NCBI RefSeq assembly: GCF_004114935.1
Contig: NZ_CP022221.1
Coordinates: forward strand, 4,795,001-4,859,000
Length of the DNA stretch: 64,000 nucleotides
Direction of reading: 5' to 3'
Origin: Bradyrhizobium zhanjiangense
GTDB lineage: Bacteria > Pseudomonadota > Alphaproteobacteria > Rhizobiales > Xanthobacteraceae
Of this stretch, positions 8,199-18,006 are shown one piece after another; position 1 is the first letter of the stretch, and the number at the start of each line of letters is the position of its first letter. Made by a program: the position numbers and the translations under genes. A model generated the notes under the pieces. That model did not search any database, was not told the origin of the DNA, and saw only the letters and a program-made list of their open reading frames with translations.

Positions 8199-8567
8199 GG
8201 GCTCGGTGGTGCAGCAGGGTGGCGCCGACTCAGCCGAGCTGCCTCATCGTCAAACGGGGGCGCGCTGCCCGTGCTGTGAAATCGGAAGTTGTGGATCATC
8301 ATCCCTGCGAGGGTATCTTGGTAGGACAATCCGTGTCTTCCACGCCACGATTGTTGTGTTCAAGCAACAGTGATTGGTGTTTTAACCCTCATCACCGGCC
8401 GTTCGCATCAGCGCCGCTTTTTGGCCACACCCGAACATGAATAAAATCACTCTAATGATTTAAGGGCAGCGGCAGTCTTCGACGGCGACGGGAAATCCCA
8501 AGGTCGATTCAAATCTTGGCTCTGATTTTTCGGGTCTGAAAGGGTTGACCGGGGAAACTGGTTTGCG
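8199..8567. other. Intergenic region upstream of ilvD
   Basis: No gene recognised. It contains AT-richer sequence at 8,430-8,460 and a small hairpin, CCAAG with CTTGG, at about 8,499-8,521. The promoter of ilvD-exoR presumably lies here. No attenuator leader peptide or riboswitch was identified. Confidence 0.45.
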
Positions 8568-10289
8568 ATGAGCGCGAAGATTGACAAGCAGAGGCTGCCG
8601 AGCCGTCACGTGACGGAAGGCCCTGCGCGCGCGCCGCATCGGTCCTACTTCTACGCCATGGGTCTGACCACCGAGCAGATCCACCAGCCCTTCGTCGGCG
8701 TCGCCTCGTGCTGGAATGAGGCCGCCCCCTGCAACATCGCCCTGATGCGCCAGGCGCAGGCGGTGAAGAAGGGTGTGGCGTCGGCCGGCGGGACCCCCCG
8801 CGAATTCTGCACCATCACCGTCACCGACGGCATCGCCATGGGCCATGACGGCATGCGCTCCTCGCTGCCGTCGCGCGAATGCATCGCCGACTCGGTCGAG
8901 CTGACGGTCCGCGGTCACGCCTACGACGCCCTGGTCGGCCTGGCCGGCTGCGACAAGTCGCTGCCGGGCATGATGATGGCGATGGTCCGTCTCAACGTGC
9001 CGTCGATTTTCATTTACGGCGGCTCGATCCTGCCCGGCAATTTCCGCGGGCAACAGGTCACCGTGCAGGACATGTTCGAGGCAGTCGGCAAGCATTCGGT
9101 CGGCGCCATGTCGGACGAGGATCTCGACGAGATCGAGCGCGTGGCCTGCCCCTCGGCGGGCGCCTGCGGCGCGCAGTTCACCGCCAACACCATGGCGACC
9201 GTCTCCGAGGCGATCGGCCTTGCGCTGCCTTACTCGGCCGGTGCCCCCGCACCTTATGAAATCCGCGACGCCTTCTGCATGACCGCGGGCGAGAAGGTGA
9301 TGGACCTGATCGCCTCCAACATCCGGCCGCGCGACATCGTCACCCGCAAGGCGTTGGAGAATGCCGCTGCCGTGGTCGCCGCATCCGGCGGCTCGACCAA
9401 TGCTGCGCTGCACCTGCCGGCGATCGCGCACGAGGCGGGCATTAAGTTTGACTTATTCGACGTCGCCGAAATCTTCAAAAAGACACCATATATCGCTGAT
9501 TTGAAGCCGGGCGGCCGTTATGTCGCCAAAGACATGTTTGAAGTAGGTGGCATACCGCTTCTGATGAAGACGCTGCTCGACAACGGCTTCCTGCACGGTG
9601 ATTGCATTACCGTCACGGGCCGCACGATCGCCGAAAACCTCAAGAGCGTGAAGTGGAATCCGCACCAAGACGTGGTGCACCCGGCAGACAAACCCATCAC
9701 CGTCACGGGCGGTGTGGTCGGTCTGAAGGGCAATTTGGCGCCAGAAGGTGCGATCGTGAAAGTCGCGGGAATGTCCAACCTCAGGTTTACCGGTCCGGCC
9801 AGGTGCTTTGACCGTGAGGAGGACGCTTTCGAGGCGGTTCAGAAGCGCACCTACCGCGAAGGCGAAGTCATCGTGATCCGCTACGAGGGGCCGAAGGGCG
9901 GCCCGGGCATGCGGGAGATGCTCCAGACCACCGCGGCGTTGACCGGCCAGGGCATGGGCGGCAAGATCGCGCTCATCACCGACGGCCGCTTCTCCGGCGC
10001 CACCCGCGGCTTCTGCATCGGCCATGTCGGGCCCGAGGCCGCAATTGGCGGCCCGATCGGGCTGCTCGAGGACGGCGACATCATCGAGATCGACGCCGTC
10101 GCCGGTACCCTTAACGTAAAATTGAGCGACCAGGAGCTCGCCCAGCGCAAGACCAAATGGGCGGCTCGCGCGACTAACCACACGTCGGGTGCGCTCTGGA
10201 AGTATGCTCAGCAGGTTGGACCAGCGCTCGGGGGGGCGGTGACCCATCCGGGCGGCGCGCACGAGAAACAGTGCTATGCGGACATCTAG
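8568..10289 (+). CDS. ilvD: Dihydroxy-acid dehydratase
   Basis: The 573-residue IlvD/Edd-family enzyme dehydrates 2,3-dihydroxy-isovalerate and 2,3-dihydroxy-3-methylvalerate to the keto acids of valine and isoleucine biosynthesis. Cys55 (AAPCN), Cys128 (GCDKSLPG) and Cys200 (CPSAGACGAQ) fit the iron-sulfur cluster ligands, and TDGRFSGATRG near the C-terminus is the family signature. Length is normal. Its stop codon overlaps the start of the exoR homologue by 14 bases. Members of the family also dehydrate sugar acids, but the overall sequence reads as a standard IlvD. Confidence 0.93.
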   Translation: MSAKIDKQRLPSRHVTEGPARAPHRSYFYAMGLTTEQIHQPFVGVASCWNEAAPCNIALMRQAQAVKKGVASAGGTPREFCTITVTDGIAMGHDGMRSSLPSRECIADSVELTVRGHAYDALVGLAGCDKSLPGMMMAMVRLNVPSIFIYGGSILPGNFRGQQVTVQDMFEAVGKHSVGAMSDEDLDEIERVACPSAGACGAQFTANTMATVSEAIGLALPYSAGAPAPYEIRDAFCMTAGEKVMDLIASNIRPRDIVTRKALENAAAVVAASGGSTNAALHLPAIAHEAGIKFDLFDVAEIFKKTPYIADLKPGGRYVAKDMFEVGGIPLLMKTLLDNGFLHGDCITVTGRTIAENLKSVKWNPHQDVVHPADKPITVTGGVVGLKGNLAPEGAIVKVAGMSNLRFTGPARCFDREEDAFEAVQKRTYREGEVIVIRYEGPKGGPGMREMLQTTAALTGQGMGGKIALITDGRFSGATRGFCIGHVGPEAAIGGPIGLLEDGDIIEIDAVAGTLNVKLSDQELAQRKTKWAARATNHTSGALWKYAQQVGPALGGAVTHPGGAHEKQCYADI

Positions 10290-11100
10290 GCGTGCGATAG
10301 TTGCGTTTATGTTGGGGGCTGCTGTGCTGGCCGCGCCGGCGCTCGCCTTCGACGGCGCGCCGGTCAACAAGGATGCGACCATCCCGGTCGTGACCACCTT
10401 GCCAGGGGCTGCGAATACGGTTCGCACCAGAGTTCCGCCGGCGGTCGCATCCCAGGAAACCTCGCTCAGCGCCCTGCAATATGCCGCCGAGGGCGGTCAC
10501 CCCATCGCGCAGTGGAAGCTCGGCCGCATGTACGCCAATGGCGACGGCGTCGCCCAGGACGATCTGCGCGCCTTCGAATATTTCAGCCGCATCGCCAACG
10601 CGCATGCCGAGGACAGCCCCTCGGCGCCGCAAGCGCAGATCGTGGCCAACGCCTTCGTCGCGCTCGGCCGCTACTATCTCAGCGGCATCCCGAACTCGAA
10701 GATCAAGTCGGATCCGGAGCGGGCGCGGGAGATGTTCTCCTATGCCGCGTCCTATTTCGGCAACGCGGATGCGCAGTACGATCTGGCCCGCCTGTACCTG
10801 AAGACGCCGGACGCCTCGCGCGAGGATTTCCGTTATGGCGCGCGCTGGCTCGGCCTCGCCGCGCAGAAGGGCCAGCATCAGGCCCAGGCGCTACTCGGCC
10901 AGATGCTGTTCAACGGCGACCGCCTGCCGCGACAGGCCGCGCGCGGCCTGATGTGGCTGACGCTGGCCCGGGACAGCGCCGGGGCCGAGGAGACCTGGAT
11001 CAAGGAAAGCTACAACCGCGCCTTCGCCAAGGCCTCCGACGACGACCGCGCCATGTGCCTGCAAATGCTGGAGCAGTGGGTGCAGGGCCGCCGTGAATAG
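10276..11100 (+). CDS. exoR: ExoR-like periplasmic Sel1-repeat regulator
   Basis: The 274-residue protein has a signal peptide (residues 1-24, cleavage after APALA) and several Sel1-type helical repeats (about 60-250), for example GHPIAQWKLGRMYANGDGVA and GNADAQYDLARLYL. Length, signal and repeat layout match ExoR of Sinorhizobium, the periplasmic inhibitor of the ExoS/ChvI two-component system that controls exopolysaccharide, motility and symbiosis. No exoS/chvI genes are in the window. Translation is probably coupled to ilvD because the genes overlap. The assignment rests on architecture rather than on an aligned orthologue. Confidence 0.75.
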   Translation: MRTSRRAIVAFMLGAAVLAAPALAFDGAPVNKDATIPVVTTLPGAANTVRTRVPPAVASQETSLSALQYAAEGGHPIAQWKLGRMYANGDGVAQDDLRAFEYFSRIANAHAEDSPSAPQAQIVANAFVALGRYYLSGIPNSKIKSDPERAREMFSYAASYFGNADAQYDLARLYLKTPDASREDFRYGARWLGLAAQKGQHQAQALLGQMLFNGDRLPRQAARGLMWLTLARDSAGAEETWIKESYNRAFAKASDDDRAMCLQMLEQWVQGRRE

Positions 11101-11113
11101 CTCGGTCCCGTAG

Positions 11114-11139
11114 GGTGGGCAAAGCACAGCGTGCCCACC
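11114..11139. terminator. Hairpin between convergent exoR and xthA
   Basis: GGTGGGCA and TGCCCACC form an eight-base stem around a ten-base loop in the 50-base gap between the two convergent genes. The flanking GTAGGGTGGGC start is shared with repeat family E at 53,248, so this may be a short relative of that repeat acting as a bidirectional terminator. Confidence 0.55.
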
Positions 11140-11152
11140 ACCTGATCGGCGC

Positions 11153-11950
11153 TTACGCCGCTTCGAGATCGAGATCCGCCCACACCGGTACATGGTCCGA
11201 CGGCTTCTCCCAGCCGCGCACATAGCTGTCGATACCGACATTGGCGAGCCGGTCACTGGCCTGCGGCGACAGCAGCAAATGGTCGATGCGCAGGCCTTGG
11301 TTCTTCTGCCAGGCCCCGGCCTGATAGTCCCAGAAGGTGTAGAGCCCTCCCTCATCCGTGACCGCCCGCAAGGCGTCGGTCAGGCCGATCCCGAGCAGGG
11401 ACTGAAAGCTCTCCCGTGTCTCGGCCTTGAACAGGGCGTCCTCGGTCCAGGCGGCGGGATTGTACACGTCGCGCCCATGCGGGATGACGTTGAAATCGCC
11501 GGCGAGGATCAGCGGGACCTCCTCCTTGAGGCGCTCCTTCGAATACTCAAGAAGCCGCGACATCCATTTGAGCTTGTAGGGATATTTGTCGGTGCCGACC
11601 GGATTGCCGTTGGGCAGATAGAGGCAGGCAATGCGCAACACCCCCTGCTTGAGCGTCACCACGCCTTCGAGGAAGCGGGCATGCGCATCCTCGTCGTCGC
11701 CGGCGAGGCCCGACTTGGTCTCGTCGAACCGGAGCTTGGAGAGCAGGGCGACGCCGTTGAACGTCTTCTGCCCGTGCGTGACCACGTTGTAGCCGAGCGC
11801 CTCGATCTCCAGCCGCGGGAAGGCTTCGTCGACGCACTTGATCTCCTGAAGGCAGACGATGTCCGGCTGGCACTCCTTCAGCCAGGTCAGCAGCAGGTCG
11901 ATGCGCTGCCTGACCGAGTTCACGTTCCAGGTGGCTACTCTGATGGGCAT
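11153..11950 (-). CDS. xthA: Exodeoxyribonuclease III (AP endonuclease)
   Basis: The start at 11,950 gives MPIRVATWNVNSVRQR with GGAG ten bases upstream; an in-frame ATG 14 codons earlier only adds a non-conserved extension. The 265-residue endonuclease/exonuclease/phosphatase fold shows WNVNS (Asn9, Asn11), LQEIK with metal-binding Glu36, GDFN, LRIDHLLLS and the C-terminal SDHVPVW catalytic pair. It cuts at abasic sites and trims 3' blocked ends in base-excision repair. It is divergent from the hybrid kinase gene with about 130 bases between them. Confidence 0.92.
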   Translation of the reverse strand: MPIRVATWNVNSVRQRIDLLLTWLKECQPDIVCLQEIKCVDEAFPRLEIEALGYNVVTHGQKTFNGVALLSKLRFDETKSGLAGDDEDAHARFLEGVVTLKQGVLRIACLYLPNGNPVGTDKYPYKLKWMSRLLEYSKERLKEEVPLILAGDFNVIPHGRDVYNPAAWTEDALFKAETRESFQSLLGIGLTDALRAVTDEGGLYTFWDYQAGAWQKNQGLRIDHLLLSPQASDRLANVGIDSYVRGWEKPSDHVPVWADLDLEAA

Positions 11951-12082
11951 TGGAGGGCTCCAGGCGGGAGCCACCGTTAGAACAAAATGCAAACGCGCCC
12001 GTCAAGGCGGCCGCAGAATCTCCCACAAAATTAACCCGGCTTAAGCGCGCGTCGGGTCATTGATGCCCAAAAGGTTCCTCGG

Positions 12083-14413
12083 ATGGGATGGCCGGACAAA
12101 TCCATGAAGCGAACTGAGCCGCGCGATAGCGTGATGGGCGCGTTCCTGTACTGGCTCGGCGGCTTCGAGATCGAGGACGGCCTGACCGCCGATCTCAGCG
12201 AGCGGGCGCTGCGGCGCATCCGCGCCAAGCAGATCGACGCGGTGACGCGGCTGATCCCGGTGACGATGGCCGTGACCATGCTCAACGTCGCCATCGTGCT
12301 GATCCTGTTCTGGGGCAGGGGCTGGAACGATTTCCTCGCGATCTGGGGCATGGCGTTCGCCGCTACCGCCTTGTTTGCGGTGCGTTCGTGGCGGCGGTCG
12401 CATCGAAATCCACTGCAGGAGGCCTCAAGCCGCGCCGCGCGGCAGGTGCTGCGACAGGCGTTCTTCCTCGCCGCGATCTGGGGCATGCTGCCGCTGGCGC
12501 TGTTCAGCCGCATCGGACCAACCAGCCAGCTCATCCTGGCCTGCCTGATGGTCGGCATGATGTCGGGCGGAGCGTTCACGCTGTCGACCTTCCCTCGTGC
12601 CGGCCTCGTCTATCTCGCCACCATGACGATTGCCTGCGTCGGCGCGCTGCTCTTGTGCGGCACGGGGCCGTATCTGGTGACAGCGGTATTCCTGCTGCTG
12701 TTCGCATTCTTCATGGCGCGCAACATCGTCTCCCAGGGCAACCTCTTCCTCGGCAATCTCAAGGCCCAGCTCGAGCTCGAGCGTCAGACTGAAATCATCT
12801 CGCTGCTGCTGAAGGACTTTCAGGAGAACGCCAGCGACTGGCTGTGGCAGACCGACGCCGAGGGGCATCTGGTCGACGTGCCCCAGCGCTTCGCCGACGT
12901 CGCGCAGCTGCCGCTTCCGCTGCTGAAGGGATCGCACTTCGCCGACGTGCTCGACATGCTGTGCCCCGAGGACAAGAGCGCGGCCTACAACATTGTCGGC
13001 CTGATGGAGCAGGCCGAGCCGCTGCACGAGATGAATATCAAGGTCGTCGCCGGCGGGGAGGCGCGGCTGTGGTCGCTGACGGGTAAGCCGGCCTATGATC
13101 GCGACGGCCAGTTCCTCGGCTATCGCGGCTTCGGCCGCGACGTGACCGAGCGCTGGCGCGCGGAAAAGGCCGAGGCCGAGAGCCGCGCCAAGTCCGACTT
13201 CCTCGCGGTGATGAGCCACGAGATCCGCACGCCGATGAACGGCGTGCTCGGGCTCGCCAGCATGCTGCTGGAGACAAAACTCGATCCGGAGCAGCGCGAG
13301 GCCGTGACCACGATCCGCGAGTCCGGCGACAATCTCCAGCGCATCCTCAATGACATCCTCGATCTGTCCAAGCTCGAGGCCGGCCGCTTCGCGTTCGAGG
13401 CGATCGACTTTGCGCCGCAGGCGCTGGTCGAGACCGCCGCGACCGTGGGGCGCGCGAGTGCCAAGAGCAAGGGACTTGCGGTCAAGGTCGAACTCGATCC
13501 GAACCTGCCGCCGACGCTGCGCGGCGACGTCGCCCGCATCCGCCAGGTGCTGCTCAACCTCGTATCCAATGCGGTGAAGTTCACCGACGAAGGCGAGGTG
13601 ACGATATCAGTCATCTGCCAGGCGCGGCGCGATCTGCTGGCGACCGTGGAATGGACCGTGACCGACAGCGGCATCGGCATCGCCCCGGAAAAGCTCGGGC
13701 TGCTGTTCAGCGACTTTGCCCAGGCCGATGCCTCGATCAGCCGCCGCTTCGGCGGCACTGGCCTCGGGCTTGCGATCTGCAGGCGCATCATCGAGCAGAT
13801 GGGCGGCACCATCGGCGTCACCTCGACGCCGGGCGAGGGCTCGACCTTCCGCTTCACGCTGGTGCTGCCCTGGAGCCAGGCCCAAGTCTCCGATGCGACG
13901 GCTGAGCGCGATGAGGCAGAGGAGCTGAAAGCCCGCATCGCCGGCCTCGACCGGCCGCTGAAGGTGCTGGTCGCGGAGGACGATGCCGTCAACCGCATGG
14001 TCGTGAGCAAGATGCTGGGGGCCTTCGAGATCGAGCTGCGCGTCGTCACCGACGGCGGCGAAGCGGTCACAGCGGCCTCCGAAGTCGACTACGACGTCGT
14101 GCTGATGGACGTGCGCATGCCCGATATGGACGGCCTTGCCGCAACCCGCGCGATCCGCGCGCAAGGCGGCCGCTTCGAGGCCTTGCCGATCGTCGCGCTC
14201 ACCGCCAACGCGTTCCCCGAAGATGTCAAGATCTGCCGCGAGGCGGGCATGTCGGATTTCCTCGCCAAGCCGCTGCGCAAGCCCGCGCTGGTCGCGGCCT
14301 TGCTACGAGCACTGGACGGCCAGGTCATGTCGGAGGACGCGCCGCTTCAGCCAGAGCTGATGCCGGTCGAGGTGGAGTGGACGGACGAGGAAAGGCAGAT
14401 CACCGGCGCGTAA
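12083..14413 (+). CDS. Membrane hybrid histidine kinase with PAS and receiver domains
   Basis: The 776-residue protein has about five or six membrane helices (55-215), a PAS domain (about 245-355, ending [13 protein letters not shown]), HisKA with phospho-His379 ([11 protein letters not shown]), an HATPase (Asn496 box NAVKF, DSGIGI at 528-533, GGTGLGL) and a receiver (Asp633/634, phospho-acceptor Asp676 in [11 protein letters not shown], Lys729). It should autophosphorylate and pass phosphate to its own receiver, then to an unlinked partner. The signal is unknown. An ATG at 12,104 is an alternative start. Its end lies four bases from the end of convergent erpA. Confidence 0.9.
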   Translation: MGWPDKSMKRTEPRDSVMGAFLYWLGGFEIEDGLTADLSERALRRIRAKQIDAVTRLIPVTMAVTMLNVAIVLILFWGRGWNDFLAIWGMAFAATALFAVRSWRRSHRNPLQEASSRAARQVLRQAFFLAAIWGMLPLALFSRIGPTSQLILACLMVGMMSGGAFTLSTFPRAGLVYLATMTIACVGALLLCGTGPYLVTAVFLLLFAFFMARNIVSQGNLFLGNLKAQLELERQTEIISLLLKDFQENASDWLWQTDAEGHLVDVPQRFADVAQLPLPLLKGSHFADVLDMLCPEDKSAAYNIVGLMEQAEPLHEMNIKVVAGGEARLWSLTGKPAYDRDGQFLGYRGFGRDVTERWRAEKAEAESRAKSDFLAVMSHEIRTPMNGVLGLASMLLETKLDPEQREAVTTIRESGDNLQRILNDILDLSKLEAGRFAFEAIDFAPQALVETAATVGRASAKSKGLAVKVELDPNLPPTLRGDVARIRQVLLNLVSNAVKFTDEGEVTISVICQARRDLLATVEWTVTDSGIGIAPEKLGLLFSDFAQADASISRRFGGTGLGLAICRRIIEQMGGTIGVTSTPGEGSTFRFTLVLPWSQAQVSDATAERDEAEELKARIAGLDRPLKVLVAEDDAVNRMVVSKMLGAFEIELRVVTDGGEAVTAASEVDYDVVLMDVRMPDMDGLAATRAIRAQGGRFEALPIVALTANAFPEDVKICREAGMSDFLAKPLRKPALVAALLRALDGQVMSEDAPLQPELMPVEVEWTDEERQITGA

Positions 14414-14417
14414 GCGC

Positions 14418-14750
14418 TCAGACCGAGAAGCTGGTCCCGCAGCCGCAGGACGCCGTCGCATTGGGATTGTTGACGCGGAACGAGGCGCCGATCAGATCGT
14501 CGACGAAATCGACCTGCGAGCCCTCCAGGAAGGGCTGCGAGGCAGAATCGACCAGCACCACCGCATTGTCCTGCTCGATCACGAGGTCGTCGTCGCTGCG
14601 GGCACGGTCAATGTCGAACTTGTACTGGAAACCGGAGCAGCCGCCGCCCTCGACCGAGATGCGCAGCATCGCGCCAGAACCTTCGCCCTTGAGGATCTCT
14701 CCAATCCGGCGCGCGGCCCGGTCGCTGATGGTCACGGCAGTCGTCATCAC
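14418..14750 (-). CDS. erpA: A-type iron-sulfur carrier protein (ErpA/IscA family)
   Basis: The 110-residue HesB-like protein keeps the three cluster cysteines: Cys38 in GGGCSGFQY, and Cys102 and Cys104 in SCGCGTSFSV. A-type carriers receive [2Fe-2S] or [4Fe-4S] clusters from the scaffold and deliver them to apo-enzymes. The gene stands alone rather than in a suf operon, which favours ErpA over SufA, but the subtype is not certain. It is convergent with the hybrid kinase gene with a four-base gap. Divergent from the dgt-like gene across about 107 bases. Confidence 0.85.
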   Translation of the reverse strand: MMTTAVTISDRAARRIGEILKGEGSGAMLRISVEGGGCSGFQYKFDIDRARSDDDLVIEQDNAVVLVDSASQPFLEGSQVDFVDDLIGASFRVNNPNATASCGCGTSFSV

Positions 14751-14857
14751 TCGTCTCCGATAGTCCCGCAGTCATACCCAATTCATTTGGTATCCTGCGC
14801 CTGACATAGTTAAGTGCCACCATACGCAGAATCAAATGGATAGGGACTAAATTCGCC

Positions 14858-16066
14858 GTGTCCGTCGGAATGGCAGCCCCTCGCGCGCCCTATGCCTGCG
14901 ACCCCGATCGTAGCCGTGGCCGGCTAGTCGCCGAGCCGCCGAGCCGGACCCGCAGCCCGTTCCGGCGGGATTGCGACCGGGTGATCCATTCGACCGCGTT
15001 CCGCCGCCTGAAGTACAAGACCCAGGTGTTCGTGTTCCACGAGGGCGACCATTACCGCACCCGCCTGACCCATTCGCTGGAGGTGGCGCAGATCGCCCGG
15101 GCGCTGGCCCGGCAGCTCGGGCTGGACGAAGACCTCACCGAGACCCTGGCACTCGCCCACGATCTCGGGCATCCACCGTTCGGGCATGCCGGCGAGCGGG
15201 CCTTGGACGCCTGCCTGAAGGAATTCGGCGGCTTCGACCACAATGCCCAGACGCTCCGCGTCGTGACTTCGCTCGAGCACCGCTATCCCGAGTTCGACGG
15301 ACTCAACCTGACCTGGGAATCGCTGGAGGGCATCGTCAAGCATAACGGCCCGCTGACCGACCGCGGCGGCGCCCCGATCGGGCGCTACCGCGAGCACGGC
15401 GTTCCCGTGGGGATTGCCGACTACGTCAAGACCTACGACCTCGAATTGTGGAGCTTTGCCTCGCTGGAAGCGCAGGTTGCCGCGATCGCCGACGACATCG
15501 CCTATGACGCTCACGACATCGATGATGGCCTGCGCGCCGGCCTGTTCCACCTCGACGATCTCAAGGTGATACCGCTGACCGCGGAGATCATCGCCGAGAC
15601 CTCGGCGCAATATCCTGATCTCGAAGATGTCAGGCGCGGCGCAGAGCTGGTGCGCGAGCTGATCTCGCACCTGATCGGTGCGGTGTTCGCGGAGGCGCAG
15701 AAGAACCTTGCGGCGGTCAAGCCGCAATCGGCTCAGGACGTGCGCCAGCAGAGCCGGGCGCTGATCGCGTTCCCTGCCGAGGTCGCCGAGGAAGAGGCCG
15801 CCATCAAGCGCTTCCTGTATCAGCACATGTACCGCCACAAGCGGGTGATGCGGGTGATGGGGGAGGCGGAGCAGATCCTGTTCGAGCTGTTCGCAAAGTA
15901 CCTGAAGGAGCCATCTGAACTGCCGCCGGAATGGCTGTTGGGGGCGGAGGCGGACAATGAGGGTGACCGGGCCCGCCGGATCGGCAATTTCATTGCCGGA
16001 ATGACCGATCGTTTCGCCCTGACCGAGCACCAGCGGCTCTTTGACTCGACCCCGGATTTGCGTTAG
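14858..16066 (+). CDS. dgt: dGTPase-like HD-domain phosphohydrolase
   Basis: Translation from GTG at 14,858 gives 402 residues; an ATG at 14,870 is equally possible. The HD metal site is visible: His72 in [16 protein letters not shown], His101-Asp102 in [13 protein letters not shown], and the downstream Asp in [13 protein letters not shown]. The family hydrolyses deoxynucleoside triphosphates to nucleosides and tripolyphosphate, trimming the dNTP pool. The [20 protein letters not shown] region is typical of the alphaproteobacterial type-2 group. It precedes argS by nine bases, so the two are likely cotranscribed. Confidence 0.88.
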   Translation: MSVGMAAPRAPYACDPDRSRGRLVAEPPSRTRSPFRRDCDRVIHSTAFRRLKYKTQVFVFHEGDHYRTRLTHSLEVAQIARALARQLGLDEDLTETLALAHDLGHPPFGHAGERALDACLKEFGGFDHNAQTLRVVTSLEHRYPEFDGLNLTWESLEGIVKHNGPLTDRGGAPIGRYREHGVPVGIADYVKTYDLELWSFASLEAQVAAIADDIAYDAHDIDDGLRAGLFHLDDLKVIPLTAEIIAETSAQYPDLEDVRRGAELVRELISHLIGAVFAEAQKNLAAVKPQSAQDVRQQSRALIAFPAEVAEEEAAIKRFLYQHMYRHKRVMRVMGEAEQILFELFAKYLKEPSELPPEWLLGAEADNEGDRARRIGNFIAGMTDRFALTEHQRLFDSTPDLR

Positions 16067-16075
16067 GCGGCGGCC

Positions 16076-17866
16076 ATGCCCGAAACATCCTCATCCCTGC
16101 ACCTGTTCGCCGACGTGCTCGCGCGTGTGCACGCCGCCTGCCGTACGCTGGCCGTGGACGCCAACTGGCCTGAGGGCATCGATTTCTCGCGTGTGGTGGT
16201 TGAGCCGCCGCGCGATGCCTCCCATGGCGACATGGCGACCAACGCCGCCATGGTGCTTGCGAAAGAGGCAAAGGCAAAGCCCCGCGATCTCGCCGAGCAG
16301 ATCGCCGAGCGGCTGCGCACGGATGCGCTGATCGCCAGGGTCGATGTCGCCGGCCCCGGCTTCATCAACCTGACGCTGAAGCCGGCTGCCTGGGCGGAGG
16401 CGCTGCGCACGGTGCTGCGCGAGGGCGCCGATTACGGTCGCGTCCGCGGCGGTTCCAAGGTCAATGTCGAATACGTCTCGGCCAATCCGACCGGGCCGAT
16501 GCATGTCGGTCACTGTCGCGGCGCCGTGTTCGGCGACGCGTTGGCAAGCCTACTTCAGTTCGCGGGCCACGACGTCACGCGCGAATACTACATCAACGAT
16601 GCCGGCGCCCAGGTCGACGTGCTCGCGCGCTCCGCCTTCCTCAGGTATCGCGAGGCGCTCGGCGAGGACATCGGCGCGATTCCGGAAGGACTCTATCCCG
16701 GTGACTACCTCAAGCCCGTCGGCGCGGCGCTGGCCAAGGAGCATGGCGACAAGCTCCACGGGGTGAGCGAGGCCGAGTGGCTGCCGACGGTGCGCGCCAA
16801 AGCGATCGCGATGATGATGGACGAGATCAAGGACGATCTCGCCGCCCTCAACATTCGCCACGACGTGTTCTTCTCCGAGCGCTCGCTGATCGAGAACGGC
16901 AACAACAAGGTTGCCGAGACCATCGATTTCCTACAGGCCAAAGGCGACATCTACGAGGGTCGCCTGCCGCCGCCAAAGGGCGCGCCGGTCGAGGATTGGG
17001 AAGACCGCGAGCAGCTGCTGTTCAAGGCGACCGCTTATGGCGACGACGTTGATCGACCGCTGATCAAGTCGGACAATTCTTACACCTACTTCGCCTCCGA
17101 CATCGCCTACCACAAGAACAAGTACGACCGTGGTTTTGCGGAGATGATCGACGTCTGGGGCGCCGACCATGGCGGCTACATCAAGCGCATGCAGGCGGCG
17201 GTGAAGGCGACGACATCAGGCAAGGGCGCTCTCGACGTCAAGATCGTCCAGCTCGTGAAGTTGCTGCGCAATGGCGAGCCGGTGAAAATGTCGAAGCGGA
17301 GCGGGGACTTCATCACCTTGCGTGAGGTGGTGGATGAGGTCGGCCAGGACGCCGTCCGCTTCATGATGCTCTATCGCAAGAACGATGCGGTGCTCGATTT
17401 CGACCTCGCCAAGGTCATGGAGCAGTCGCGCGACAACCCGGTGTTCTACGTCCAGTATGGTCACGCCCGCGGTCACTCGATCTTCCGCAACGCGCGGGCC
17501 GAGGTATTCTCGGAACTGCCCCGGGATACCGCCGAGCGGATCGCCTGGCTGAGTGAGTCGGCCATGGAACGGCTGTCAGACCCGGTCGAACTCGATCTTC
17601 TCAAGCGCCTCGCAATTTATCCGCGGGTGATGGAAGCTGCCGCCGCGGCGCACGAGCCGCACCGAATTGCCTTTTATCTCTATGATTTAGCCAGCGAATT
17701 TCATGCGCTTTGGACGAAAGGGCGCGATTTGCCCTATTTACGCTTCATTATCAATAATGATGCAGATCTTACAAAAGCGCGACTGGCCATGGTCCAGGGC
17801 GTCGTCTCTGTCCTGGCATCGGGCCTCGCCATCCTCGGCGTCCATGCCCCGGACGAGATGCGGTAG
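16076..17866 (+). CDS. argS: Arginyl-tRNA synthetase
   Basis: The 596-residue class I synthetase charges tRNA-Arg. Visible are the N-terminal additional domain (about 1-110), the HIGH-type motif HVGH at 143-146 within [14 protein letters not shown], the catalytic-core segment [10 protein letters not shown], the KMSKR loop near 404-408 ([10 protein letters not shown]), and the all-helical DALR anticodon-binding domain at the C-terminus. Length is normal. It follows the dgt-like gene closely and is followed by a SPOR-domain gene, a neighbourhood repeated in many rhizobiales. Confidence 0.95.
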   Translation: MPETSSSLHLFADVLARVHAACRTLAVDANWPEGIDFSRVVVEPPRDASHGDMATNAAMVLAKEAKAKPRDLAEQIAERLRTDALIARVDVAGPGFINLTLKPAAWAEALRTVLREGADYGRVRGGSKVNVEYVSANPTGPMHVGHCRGAVFGDALASLLQFAGHDVTREYYINDAGAQVDVLARSAFLRYREALGEDIGAIPEGLYPGDYLKPVGAALAKEHGDKLHGVSEAEWLPTVRAKAIAMMMDEIKDDLAALNIRHDVFFSERSLIENGNNKVAETIDFLQAKGDIYEGRLPPPKGAPVEDWEDREQLLFKATAYGDDVDRPLIKSDNSYTYFASDIAYHKNKYDRGFAEMIDVWGADHGGYIKRMQAAVKATTSGKGALDVKIVQLVKLLRNGEPVKMSKRSGDFITLREVVDEVGQDAVRFMMLYRKNDAVLDFDLAKVMEQSRDNPVFYVQYGHARGHSIFRNARAEVFSELPRDTAERIAWLSESAMERLSDPVELDLLKRLAIYPRVMEAAAAAHEPHRIAFYLYDLASEFHALWTKGRDLPYLRFIINNDADLTKARLAMVQGVVSVLASGLAILGVHAPDEMR

Positions 17867-18006
17867 TTTGGGGCGAACTACCTAATGGGAATTCGGGGGT
17901 AACCGGCAGAAGCCGGATCGCTTAGACTTGGTTGAAAGCCTTGTGGGTCGAAAGCCGTGCCTTGGTCGAGGGGCGCGCGGCTTTCCCGAAGGGACGCATC
18001 ATCACG

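Noticed and set aside
14924..16030. A 368-codon minus-strand frame opposite the dgt-like gene
   Set aside because: The sense strand shows the complete HD-domain protein; the shadow has no family resemblance.
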